Below are positions 27,887 through 36,098 of a stretch of 64,000 nt of DNA, piece after piece. A program made the translations under genes and the position numbers. Under the pieces are notes generated by a model that did no database searches, was not told the DNA's origin, and worked only from the letters and a program-made list of their open reading frames with translations. Every line of letters begins with the position of its first letter. Position 1 is the first letter of the stretch. Where the stretch lies: positions 9,796,001 to 9,860,000 of the forward strand of contig OY970235.1 in assembly GCA_963714145.1 (NCBI GenBank), read 5' to 3'. The stretch is from JBBWZH01 sp035544115 (lineage in GTDB: Bacteria > Actinomycetota > Actinomycetes > Mycobacteriales > CADCTP01).

Positions 27887-27981
27887 CCCCCGACCTGATC
27901 AACGTCGGCGTCAGGATCGGGGCCGACGGGCAGGGACGGGCGAGCACCGCGCCGCCGGCCGGCGGCGGCCCGGTGGCGGGG

Positions 27982-28870
27982 TCAGCGCCCGGCTGGTTCG
28001 GCGGCGCTGGCCGCCGGCTCCGGGGGCCCGTCCGGAGCGGTGTCGGACCAGCGGGCGAGCACGGTCGCCGCCACCGCCATCACCGCGAAGGCCACCACGG
28101 TCGCGGCCAGCGGACCCGGTCGGCTGTCGGGGCGTTCACCGAAGGCGAGGATGCCGAGCACGATGGCGACGACCGGGTCGCCGATCGTCAGCGCAGGCAG
28201 GGACGCGGCCAGCGGCCCGGCCCGGTAAGCCAAGCTGCGTCACCGCGATGGACAGCGCGCCGACACCGATCACGGCGTACCCCGACCAGGACCGGGCCAG
28301 GTCCAGCGGCGCGTCGACGGCGCTGGCCTGCTTGAGCAGCGCCGCGACGAGGCCGAACCCGACCCCGCTCGCGGTGCCGAGCAGAGCCGCCCGGCGTACC
28401 GGAGGACCGCGCAGGCCGGCCGCACCGAGACCGAGGATGAGGACCAGCGTGACCGCGCCGCACAGCACCAGCCGCCCGGTGGGCGCCCGCTCGGCGCCGG
28501 CGGACGGGTTGGCCGTCAGCAGGAACACCGCCAGCCCGGCGACCAGCACCAGCGCGACCAGCCAGTCTCGCAGCGGCGGTCGCCGGCCCTCCAGCACGAC
28601 GCTCAACGGCAGCGCGAACAGGATCCCGGACACCAGCAGCGGCTGAACCACGACCAGCCGTCCGGCCGACAGCGCGACCACATGCAGGGTCAGGCCGACG
28701 GCCCCGGCCAGCAGCCCGGCGATCCACACCGGGTTGGCCAGCAGGTGGGTGAGCAGTCTCCCGCTCCCGCCGGGCGGCGCCCGCCGGGCCGCGCGGTGCT
28801 GCAGCACGTTGGACCCCGCCGCGGCCAGCGCGGATCCCAGTGCGGCGAGCGCGACACCGGTCCCGGTCAC
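27982..28870 (-). pseudogene. DMT/EamA-type transporter, broken by a one-base insertion
   Basis: The minus-strand frame from 28870 reads like a ten-helix DMT permease (MTGTGVALAALGSALAAAGS, LLANPVWIAGLLAGAVGLTL and so on) down to AVIGVGALSIAVTQL. There an extra T (about 28233) shifts the frame. The other frame goes on seamlessly as AYRAGPLAASLPALTIGDPV and GILAFGERPD to a stop at 27982. Removing one base would restore one continuous protein of about 295 residues. Everything else is intact, so the break is recent or is a sequence error. Confidence 0.75.
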
Positions 28871-28984
28871 GCACGGCGCCCGGTCATCAGGATCGCCGCG
28901 TCATCTGAGGCCCGGGTGCATGCTCCGATGCAAGCACGGTTCGGCCGTTCCTACCCAGGTTGGGGAGGCGCGGTCGGCCTGGGT

Positions 28985-30262
28985 TCAGTCGCTACCCGAT
29001 AGGTCGGCGAGCAGGGCGAGCGTCCGCTGCCAGGCGTCGGCCCGGGCCCGGGCGGTCCCGGCCGGCGTTCCGCCGTATTCGAGGTCGACGCCCGGGCCCG
29101 GCGTGGTCGTCATGGTGGTCGGCGCGTACGGAGCGCCGCCGATCAGGTGCCCGGCGCCGGGGTAGACGATGTGCTCGGCCCGGTGGCGGTGGCCGGCCAG
29201 GCGCTTGGCGGCGGGCTCGTGATAGGCCGGGCCGGGGCCCTGGTCGTCGGCGCCGGAGATCAGCAGGACCGGGCCGTTGATCCGCTCGACCGGGATCGTC
29301 GCGGCGGCGACTTCGGGCCGGGACAGGCCCGGCTCGAACGCCATCCGCAGCGGCACCGGCCCGCCTGCCGCCACCAGTGCGGCGAGCTCGGGGGTCACCA
29401 CGTTCGGGATGTACGGCAGGGGATCGCCACGGTAGGTCCAGTTCGGTACGGGGGTAGCGAGGATCTCGAGGAACGAGCCGTCCACGATGCTCTGGCTGAT
29501 GCCCTGGGTGACCAGCCCGCTGCCGACGTAGCTGACCACGCCCCGGACGGCGGGGTACATCGCGCCCGCCAGCAGCGCCGCCTCGCCGCCCTTGGAGGTC
29601 CCGACCACCGCGATGCGCGCCGGATCGGTCCCCGGCAACCCGCGCAGGTGATCGATCGCGCGGCCGAAGTACTCCAGCGGGATGTCGCGCAGCGTCGGCG
29701 GCACCCCCGGCAGGCCGGCGTACGCCAGCGCCAGCACCGCGTACCCGTGCGCGGCCAACAACGCCGCATCCAGCTCGTGCAGCCCACCCTCCGACCCGCC
29801 CAGCATCAGCACGCCAGGCAGCACCTGGTCACCGGCGGGCCGGTAGAGCACCCCGACCAGACCGTCGGCGGACACGTCGGTGCGCACCAGCCCGGCCGGC
29901 ACCTTGGCGCGCTCGACCTGCGCTGCCGCCACCTCGACACCGTCGATCTCGGCCGTGAACCGCACCCGCACCGGATCCAGCGGCGCGCCGCGCGTCCCGG
30001 CGTCCGGGCCGGGCTCGAGCGACCAGATCAAGCCCATCGGATCGGTCCCGGCGTAGCCGCCCGCTGCCGGGGCGTCCCGCCGCAGGTCAATCGTGCCGGC
30101 GCCGTCGGCCACGAAGCTCGCCGCCGACCGCCAACGCCGCCCGGCCACATCGGCCTGCTCGGCCCGCACGGTCACGGCCGCGCCCGCCGGCAGCTCCGAC
30201 AGCCGGATCCACAGCTCGGTGTCGAAGACGGGCCGGTCCGGATGGATCGAGAAGTTCGCCAT
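28985..30262 (-). CDS. Acyl-CoA thioesterase/BAAT-type alpha/beta hydrolase
   Basis: Started at ATG 30262 (MANFSIHPDRPVFDTELWIR) the protein has 425 residues. Residues 1-140 form the beta-sandwich N-terminal domain of acyl-CoA thioester hydrolases/BAAT. The rest is an alpha/beta hydrolase: GVLMLGGSEGGL, then the nucleophile elbow VVGTSKGGEAAL (Ser near residue 225), GPVLLISGADDQ and a final catalytic His in YPGAGHLIGG. Family members hydrolyse or transfer acyl-CoA; the substrate here is unknown. It is divergently transcribed from an HTH regulator, with a palindrome between them. Confidence 0.85.
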   Translation of the reverse strand: MANFSIHPDRPVFDTELWIRLSELPAGAAVTVRAEQADVAGRRWRSAASFVADGAGTIDLRRDAPAAGGYAGTDPMGLIWSLEPGPDAGTRGAPLDPVRVRFTAEIDGVEVAAAQVERAKVPAGLVRTDVSADGLVGVLYRPAGDQVLPGVLMLGGSEGGLHELDAALLAAHGYAVLALAYAGLPGVPPTLRDIPLEYFGRAIDHLRGLPGTDPARIAVVGTSKGGEAALLAGAMYPAVRGVVSYVGSGLVTQGISQSIVDGSFLEILATPVPNWTYRGDPLPYIPNVVTPELAALVAAGGPVPLRMAFEPGLSRPEVAAATIPVERINGPVLLISGADDQGPGPAYHEPAAKRLAGHRHRAEHIVYPGAGHLIGGAPYAPTTMTTTPGPGVDLEYGGTPAGTARARADAWQRTLALLADLSGSD

Positions 30263-30280
30263 GCCCGCAACGTAGGATCT

Positions 30281-30308
30281 GATAACCGACAGAGCTATGT
30301 CGGTTATC
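30281..30308. promoter_or_regulatory. Perfect palindromic operator between hydrolase and HTH regulator
   Basis: The arms GATAACCGACA (30281-30291) and TGTCGGTTATC (30298-30308) are perfectly inverted around GAGCTA. The site lies in the 58 bases between the two divergent genes, so it probably binds the encoded regulator and controls both directions. Confidence 0.75.
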
Positions 30309-30320
30309 GGAGGTGGGTCA

Positions 30321-30767
30321 GTGCCCCAGCGCCTCATCGGCCCCGGCCACACCAAGGGCTACGCCCAACTCCACCAGGCGGTGCCGCTGATCGAACGCCA
30401 GCACGCCCTCATCGAGGAACTCCGCGCCTGGGCCCCGCGCCACGTTCCCGGCCGTCTCCTCGCCGAACGCACCGGCACCACCGTCCGCACCGTCGAACGC
30501 GACATCGCCCGCATGGTCGCCGCCGGCGTCCCGGTGCACGTCCGCCGCGGCCCCCACGGCGGCTACCGGATCGACGCCCGCCGCGAGCTCCCGCCGCTCA
30601 CCCTCACCCCCGGCGAAGCCTCCGCCCTGGTCGCCTCCCTCGTCGCGGTCGGCCCCTACACCTCGGCCACCGCCGCCTCCGCCCTCACCAAACTCCTGGA
30701 CGCCCTCACGACCGGGCAGCCCGCCGCGGCGGGCAAGGGCGATCGGCCGGCGATGCGGCGGGGGTGA
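30321..30767 (+). CDS. HTH (DeoR/WYL-like) transcriptional regulator, short form
   Basis: I choose GTG 30321 (MPQRLIGPGHTKGYAQ), because GGAGGT at 30309-30314 is well spaced. The upstream ATG at 30297 would start inside the palindrome and has no site. The 148 aa protein has a winged helix-turn-helix (LLAERTGTTVRTVERDIARM, then RRGPHGGYRID) like HTH_11 domains at the start of WYL regulators. The WYL ligand-binding part is missing: after LTPGEASALVASLVAVG it ends in a short helical segment and a basic tail. It may be naturally short or truncated. It is expected to regulate itself and the divergent hydrolase. Confidence 0.75.
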   Translation: MPQRLIGPGHTKGYAQLHQAVPLIERQHALIEELRAWAPRHVPGRLLAERTGTTVRTVERDIARMVAAGVPVHVRRGPHGGYRIDARRELPPLTLTPGEASALVASLVAVGPYTSATAASALTKLLDALTTGQPAAAGKGDRPAMRRG

Positions 30768-31028
30768 CCGCGGGGTGTCTGGTCGGCTGGGCGGCTATCA
30801 GTTCGAACACCGCGCCGTCCCAGGTTTCGCACGGCCTGGTCAGCACCCCGCGGGCCGGGCCGGTGCTGGCGCACTTGGGCGAGCGCCGGGTCCGGCGTCG
30901 GTGCGTGGGCGTCTTCTCTGCGAACGGCGACGCGGTGACGGCTGCGCTGGCTTCCGCTGGGTGCGCCGCGCCGGGTTGGATGATCAGCCAATGCCTGTTC
31001 CGGACGCTGAGTCAACGAGGAGATTCCT

Positions 31029-31238
31029 GTGGGTCGACGGACCGTTACGCTTGTTGCCGCTCCGCTGGGGAGTTTGCTGCCGGGCCGCCCGGTCGACTGG
31101 GATCAACTGCCTTCCGACGCGCTCAGCTGGGCCGACCAGCAGGCCAACCAGGGCAACGAGATGGTGACTGTTATCGAGGGTGACCACCGCGCCGAACTCC
31201 AGGGCAACTACGACGTCTACCTCGCCACGGTGGCCTGA
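31029..31238 (+). CDS. Small hypothetical protein
   Basis: GTG 31029 follows AGGAGA and opens a 69 aa protein (MGRRTVTLVAAPLGSLLPGR, then SWADQQANQGNEMVTVIEGD and LQGNYDVYLATVA). It is a compact alpha/beta sequence without signal or membrane helix. No family is recognised. The ribosome binding site, the coding-like third positions and a hairpin right after the stop support it as a real single-gene unit. Confidence 0.55.
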   Translation: MGRRTVTLVAAPLGSLLPGRPVDWDQLPSDALSWADQQANQGNEMVTVIEGDHRAELQGNYDVYLATVA

Positions 31239-31247
31239 GCGGCAACT

Positions 31248-31268
31248 GCGCCGGCACACCTCCGGCGC
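31248..31268 (+). terminator. Short hairpin after the small hypothetical gene
   Basis: Arms GCGCCGG (31248-31254) and CCGGCGC (31262-31268) surround a seven-base loop, ten bases past the stop. The stem is short, so the call is modest. Confidence 0.4.
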
Positions 31269-31314
31269 GGCCGTGGCCGGGTGGGTTGTCGTGGGCCGGT
31301 CGTGATCGCTGGGC

Positions 31315-31494
31315 GTGTTAGAGTCGGGCCGAGTTGCAGCAGTTGAATTCCTCGAAGGTCTCGACATGACGCCCGCGGGAGTCCGACCGTGGGCGTTGTT
31401 GTTTTCGGTTTCTCCGGTTGCCGATAGCGCGCCTGGCAGCTCGGAAGGCCACACGGAGTGGCTTTTCGGATCGGCTTCGATGAAGGAGAGACGG
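31315..31494 (+). promoter_or_regulatory. Long leader of the cold-shock gene
   Basis: No gene lies in the 180 bases before the cold-shock start, and this stretch is less GC-rich than its surroundings (TTGTTGTTTTCGG). Long structured leaders that control translation with temperature are known for csp genes. The transcription start is not visible, so the leader limits are an estimate. Confidence 0.35.
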
Positions 31495-31698
31495 ATGACG
31501 CAAGGCAGTGTGAAGTGGTTCAACGGGGACAAGGGCTTCGGTTTCATCGCCCCGGACGGCGGCGGCGCGGACGTGTTCGTGCACTTCTCAGCGATCGAGG
31601 CGAGCGGCTTCCGCAGTCTCGACGAGAACCAGCGGGTGGAGTTCGACATCACCCAGGGCCAGAAGGGTCCGCAGGCCGAGCGCGTCCGGCTCGTCTGA
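31495..31698 (+). CDS. Cold-shock domain protein (CspA family)
   Basis: The ATG at 31495 (MTQGSVKWFNGDKGFGFIAP) follows AAGGAGAG and gives 67 residues, the usual size. Both RNA-binding motifs are present, KGFGFI (RNP1) and VFVHFS (RNP2), as is the closing VEFDITQGQKGPQAERVRLV. It is a single-stranded RNA/DNA chaperone of the cytoplasm that melts structured mRNA. Upstream in-frame Met codons (MKERR) are less likely because the Shine-Dalgarno site lies between them and this start. Confidence 0.93.
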   Translation: MTQGSVKWFNGDKGFGFIAPDGGGADVFVHFSAIEASGFRSLDENQRVEFDITQGQKGPQAERVRLV

Positions 31699-31832
31699 CC
31701 CACGTCGCACCGCGCAACGGCCGGCCACAGGTCGAACCGGCGGGACCTGCGCCCGGGCCCGCCGGTGGCGACGGTTTCGCCGTAGCCCGAAAGGCTGGCA
31801 CTGCGCGGGGGCGGCGCCCTACGGTCAGCCGA

Positions 31833-31868
31833 CCTCGACCTCAGGATGTGCCTCGACCTCAGGATGTG
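31833..31868 (+). repeat. Tandem 18-base direct repeat
   Basis: CCTCGACCTCAGGATGTG occurs twice back to back (31833-31850 and 31851-31868). It sits in the 480-base stretch between the cold-shock gene and the methyltransferase, which contains no gene I can support. Confidence 0.7.
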
Positions 31869-32182
31869 GGAGATGACTGCTGTCCGTCGGCCCTGGTCTG
31901 GCGGCTGGTTGTACCAGGCCCCGTGACCCCGAAAATGCGCCCGGCAATCGACCGGCGGCCCGCCGGGCACGCTCAGCCGAACTGGCTTCGGCACGCCGCC
32001 TGACCCGCGGCGCCGGCGCGCTCGTGTGGCTCTGGCCTGGATCCGGCAGTACGGTCTGGTCGGCTGCCTCCGTGCGGTGGGCCGTCCGCCTGGGGGGCGT
32101 TGGCCGGTGGCGGCGCGGGGATCATCATGCGCTGCCGACTCGGTCGGCCGTGCCGGCGGCCTTTCGAGTGACCGGGGTGGGG

Positions 32183-32962
32183 GTGTCGGGCTTGTTTCTG
32201 GTTACCGGCCAGGCTTATGACGGGTTCATGGGTCGCTACTCGCGTCCGCTGGCGGTGGCTTTCGCTGACGCGGCGGGGGTCGCGGCCGGCCAGTCGGCGC
32301 TCGATGTCGGGTGTGGGCCAGGTGCGCTGACCGGTGAACTGGTTGATCGGTTGGGCGCCGGTTCGGTCTCGGCGTGCGACCCGTCGCCGCCGTTCGTGGC
32401 CGAGTGCGCGGCGCGTCATCCCGGTGTGGTGGTGCGGCTGGGGCAGGCCGAGGCTGTTCCGTTCGCGGCCGGGAGCTTCGACCGTGTGCTGGCCCAACTC
32501 GTGCTGCACTTCGTGACCGATCCGGCCCGGTGCGTCGGTGAGTTCCGCCGGGTGCTGCGCCCGGGGGGAGTTGTCGCGGCGTGCGTGTGGGACTTCGCCG
32601 TGGGCATGCAGATGCTGCGCCTGTTCTGGGACGCGGCACTGCTGATCGACCCGGCGGCCCCGGACGAGGCGCGGACGCTCCGGTTCGGACGCGAGGGGGA
32701 GATCGCCGAACTCCTGGCCCAGGCGGGGCTGGACGACGTCGCCGAGACCACGCTGGACGTCGAGTCGACCTATGCGAACTTCGAGGAACTGTGGTCAGGT
32801 TTCCTCGCCGGTGTCGGCCCGGCCGGCTCCTACTGCCTCAGCCTGAGTGACGACCGGCGAGCCGCCCTCCGCGACGAACTGTTCGACCGGCTCGGCTCGC
32901 CAACCGGAGCCTTCACCCTCGGCGCCACAGCACGGTACGCATCAGGCCACTCGCCGCACTGA
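32183..32962 (+). CDS. Class I SAM-dependent methyltransferase
   Basis: I start at GTG 32183 (MSGLFLVTGQAYDGFMGRYS), giving 259 residues; the upstream frame is Arg/Trp-rich and not convincing. Motif I is SALDVGCGPGALTGELVDRL, motif II is near SACDPSPPFVAECA, and motif IV (GSFDRVLAQLVLHFVTD) and post-motif LRPGGVVAACVWD are all in order. This is the UbiE/COQ5-like branch. The C-terminal third is a lid region. The substrate cannot be told. It is a single gene. Confidence 0.85.
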   Translation: MSGLFLVTGQAYDGFMGRYSRPLAVAFADAAGVAAGQSALDVGCGPGALTGELVDRLGAGSVSACDPSPPFVAECAARHPGVVVRLGQAEAVPFAAGSFDRVLAQLVLHFVTDPARCVGEFRRVLRPGGVVAACVWDFAVGMQMLRLFWDAALLIDPAAPDEARTLRFGREGEIAELLAQAGLDDVAETTLDVESTYANFEELWSGFLAGVGPAGSYCLSLSDDRRAALRDELFDRLGSPTGAFTLGATARYASGHSPH

Positions 32963-33019
32963 CGCGAAACCCCAGCTGCGGCATCGGCGCGCGACCCGGG
33001 GCGGCGTCGGAGCGACGGC

Positions 33020-33110
33020 CGGTAGTGGATCGGCCACGGGCACGCGGCCGCGTTCGCCGATCGCGGCCACCGGGTGATCGCGGCTGACCTGCGCGGTCGC
33101 GCGGTCACGG
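33020..33110 (+). pseudogene. Possible alpha/beta-hydrolase fragment
   Basis: The stretch GHGHAAAFADRGHRVIAADL followed by RG looks like the region after the oxyanion loop of alpha/beta hydrolases (FADRGHRVIAADLRGRGRS). No catalytic elbow follows and the frame soon loses coding character. It is a single-motif call. Confidence 0.28.
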
Positions 33111-33239
33111 CGCGAGCGCACAGCCGCACCAGGCTGCGGAGCGGCCGTCCACGCGGGCCGTACGACGTCGTCAGTTGGACCGCGGCGGGGCAGCCCAGCC
33201 TGCCGACGATCGTTGGATGTGTCGCGATGGTCGTCGCGC

Positions 33240-35192
33240 TCACCGGGGGAAGGCGCGGAACCAGGCCGGGCGGTCGGTCGGGTGCGGGCCGCGCCGGCGG
33301 CGTACCGGCGGGTCGGTGCTGATCGGCTCGTAGTGGTCGGTGCGGTTGACCAGCACGCCTTCGCCGCCGGTGAGGTCGGGCAGGACCGCGGCCAGCCCGG
33401 GCACCTGCGCCGACGGCAGGTGCCCGGCCAGCCGCAGGTAGCCGCCGGCGGCGGTGGCGTCGAGCAGTACGGCGCCGAGCCGGCCGAGCAGGTTCAACAC
33501 CGGCCCGCGGCCGGCCTCGGGCAGGTCCAGCTCGAACCGGTCCACTGGCTGGCACACCTGGGTGCCGGCCTGGGCCAGCGCGGCTGCGACCACGACGGGG
33601 GCCAGGTGCCGGAAGTCCGCGGCCACGCTGGAGATCGCCTTGTCGAATTTCTGGTGCGGCCTGCTCTGCCGCGGCCAGTAGCCGGACGAGGTCATCGTCA
33701 CCACGCAGTCCGTCACCTCCCAGCCGTACCGGCCCTGCCGCAGTGCGGCCCGGACGCCGTCCTCGGTCGCGGCGATGAACGCCGGCAACAGCCGGCCCCG
33801 CTCGATCCCGGGCGAGAACTCCACCCCGTGCCCCACCGCGGCGGCCTCGATCCGCAGCCCGATGCCGGCCAGGTACGGGTTGTCGCCCTGCTTGATCGCC
33901 TCCGCCGCCGCGCCGCAGCCGACGACCCGCTCGATGCAGGTGGTGGCGCTGGGGGAGAACCGCGCCGGCACCCCGAACCGGTCGGCGAGCAGGGCGCCGA
34001 TCACCTCCTTCTGCACCTCGCCGCGCAGGCTGATCACGGCCTCGCCGTCGTTCGCGTCGATCCGCAGATCGATCAGCGGGTCCTCGTCGGCCAGCTCGGC
34101 CAGCCCGGCGAACAGCGCAGCCCGCTGCGCCGGGTCGACCGGCTCCACCACCGTGTGCGCGATCGCCGGGGCGAAGCGGTGGGTGCGCCGGGCTGGCGGG
34201 CTGCCGGCGCTGTCACCGATCCGGGCCGAGGTGCCGCGCACCGCCGCGATCTGCCCGGGACCGGCCGCCGGCCGCACCAGTACCCGGCCCGGCTCGCTGA
34301 CCGCGATCTCGGTGACCCGCTCGGCCCGTACGCCGCCGAGCAGCACCCGGTCGCGCACCCGCAGCTCGCCCGACCACACCCGCAGCCAGGCCCGCCGGCC
34401 GCGGTCGTCCCGCTCCACGGCGAACACCGTGCCGGCGAACGGCCCGCCGTCGTCGGCCGCCCGCGGCAGCAGGTCGCGCAGCGCCCCGCGCAGCTCCGGT
34501 ACGCCGGCGCCGGTGATCGCGGAGCCGCACAGCACCGGGGTGATCTCGCGCCGCCGCGTCCCGTCCCGCAGCGCCCGGCGGACCTGCCGAGGACGTACCG
34601 GCCGGCCCGCCAGCCAACTATCCAGCACCTGGTCGTCCACGTCGGCGACCGCCTCGACCAGTTGCGGCGCGTCGAGCGGGACCGTGTGTACGGCCGCATC
34701 GTGCCGGCCCACGCCGGTCGCATCGGTCAGCAGCGTGACCCGCGGGCTGAGCCGCGCGCGCACCTGTGCCAGCGTCCGGTGGACGTCGGCACCGGCCCGG
34801 TCGATCTTGTTCAGGAAGAGCAGCGTGGGTACCCCGATGCGGCCCAGCGCCCGCCAGATCACCACCGTCTGCGGCTGCACACCCTCCACAGTGGACAGCA
34901 CCAGCACCGCGGCGTCCAGCACGGCCAGCGACCGCTCCACCTCGGCGATGAAGTCCGGATGGCCCGGCGTGTCGAGCAGGTTGACGGTCAGCCCGCCGAG
35001 GGCGAACGACGTCACCCCGGCCCGGATGGTGATGCCCCGGCGCCGCTCCAGCTCCATCGAGTCGGTCTGGGTGGTACCCGCGTCGACGCTGCCCGGCTCG
35101 GCGACGACGCCGGCCTCGAACAGCAGCCGTTCGGTCAGGCTGGTCTTGCCGGCGTCAACATGCGCGACGACCCCGAGGTTCAACGACGGCAC
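33240..35192 (-). CDS. TetM/OtrA-class ribosomal protection protein (EF-G-like GTPase)
   Basis: The 650 aa length fits the 640-660 of this class. It starts at GTG 35192 with MPSLNLGVVAHVDAGKTSLT, the P-loop. It carries G2 around GITIRAGVTSF, G3 DTPGHPDF and G4 LFLNKIDRAG, then the translation-factor beta-barrel and EF-G domains III-V. These proteins bind the A site like EF-G and release tetracycline from the ribosome. OtrA-type homologues occur in tetracycline producers and in many other actinomycetes. The gene lies alone, with no mobile element touching it and no repressor next to it, so it looks like a resident chromosomal copy. Bases 35193-35566 show no gene that I can support. Confidence 0.88.
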   Translation of the reverse strand: MPSLNLGVVAHVDAGKTSLTERLLFEAGVVAEPGSVDAGTTQTDSMELERRRGITIRAGVTSFALGGLTVNLLDTPGHPDFIAEVERSLAVLDAAVLVLSTVEGVQPQTVVIWRALGRIGVPTLLFLNKIDRAGADVHRTLAQVRARLSPRVTLLTDATGVGRHDAAVHTVPLDAPQLVEAVADVDDQVLDSWLAGRPVRPRQVRRALRDGTRRREITPVLCGSAITGAGVPELRGALRDLLPRAADDGGPFAGTVFAVERDDRGRRAWLRVWSGELRVRDRVLLGGVRAERVTEIAVSEPGRVLVRPAAGPGQIAAVRGTSARIGDSAGSPPARRTHRFAPAIAHTVVEPVDPAQRAALFAGLAELADEDPLIDLRIDANDGEAVISLRGEVQKEVIGALLADRFGVPARFSPSATTCIERVVGCGAAAEAIKQGDNPYLAGIGLRIEAAAVGHGVEFSPGIERGRLLPAFIAATEDGVRAALRQGRYGWEVTDCVVTMTSSGYWPRQSRPHQKFDKAISSVAADFRHLAPVVVAAALAQAGTQVCQPVDRFELDLPEAGRGPVLNLLGRLGAVLLDATAAGGYLRLAGHLPSAQVPGLAAVLPDLTGGEGVLVNRTDHYEPISTDPPVRRRRGPHPTDRPAWFRAFPR

Positions 35193-35566
35193 TGCGCGAC
35201 TCCACGGTAGGACTGGTCAGGGTCCGGAGCGTGGAAGGTGCGCGCATTCGATCCTCCTGGTAGTCCGCCCGGCGGTCCCGCCGCGCGGCCCGACACTCGC
35301 ACAAGCGCCCGACCACCAGCCACGCAATTTCGGCCGGAGACCGACCCCAGTCGCGGCTACCGCCGACGACCCCGTCGACAAGGCCGTGCCATCGTCGAGC
35401 GACCCTTCGTACCGTCCGTCACGAGCGTCCGGGCCGGGGCGCGCCGGGTCACCCCCTCGACCTCGGGCCGGACCAGATCCTCAACATCGGCGTGAACGAC
35501 GCCAGCATCGTTGTAGGCACGGTGGGCCCGCCCGCGCACATCACGGGACGCCATTAGTCTCGGCTC

Positions 35567-36070
35567 ATGTCCAGTGCCGAGAATGAGCAGTTCGCCCTCA
35601 CCTCGGAGCGTGCCGCCCTGGAAAACTTCCTTGATGCCCAGCGGGAGGGCCTGATCAGGAAGATCCAGGGGCTGGACGATTCAACCGCGCGCCAGGCCCC
35701 GACCGCGAGCTCGTTGTCGCTTCTGGGACTCGTGAAGCATGCCACGACCTGGGAGCGTCGCTGGTTTCAAGTGATCTTGTGCGGACGCGAGTCCGGTGAG
35801 GATTGGCCCACCGTCAGAGGGCGGAACGAGGCGACCTTCATGGTCGGTGCGCACGACACGGTCGACGACTGGGTCGAGAAGTACCGGGAGCAGATCGAGC
35901 AGTCCCGCACTGTCGCGGCCGCCATGGATCTGGACAGTACGTGTGCGCGTACCGACGTCATCGACTGCAACCTGCGGTACGTGCTGTTCCACATGCTCGA
36001 AGAGACTGCGCGCCATGCCGGCCACGCGGACATCATCCGCGAGGCGCTCGACGGCTCGCGCGGAATCTGA
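35567..36070 (+). CDS. DinB/DUF664 family protein
   Basis: Starting MSSAENEQFALTSERAALEN the protein has 167 residues. It follows the DUF664 pattern: LENFLDAQREGLIRKIQGLD, SLSLLGLVKHATTWERRWF, then FHMLEETARHAGHADIIREA. The metal-binding histidines are in KHATTWE and ARHAGHAD. It is a second DinB-fold member in the window, different in sequence from the one at 27.3 kb. It probably acts as a metal-dependent thiol transferase-like protein in the cytoplasm. It converges with the caspase gene, with only 28 bases between the two stops. Confidence 0.87.
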   Translation: MSSAENEQFALTSERAALENFLDAQREGLIRKIQGLDDSTARQAPTASSLSLLGLVKHATTWERRWFQVILCGRESGEDWPTVRGRNEATFMVGAHDTVDDWVEKYREQIEQSRTVAAAMDLDSTCARTDVIDCNLRYVLFHMLEETARHAGHADIIREALDGSRGI

Positions 36071-36098
36071 GCTACCCGGCGCGCGTCGAGCGTCGGCT

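Noticed and set aside
33213..35210. A 665-codon plus-strand frame opposite the ribosomal protection gene
   Set aside because: The minus strand has all GTPase motifs. The plus-strand frame is a shadow.
35450..35554. Plus-strand stretch LGPDQILNIGVNDASIVVGT ending in a stop
   Set aside because: Looks like the end of a decayed protein, but no family can be named and nothing upstream supports it.
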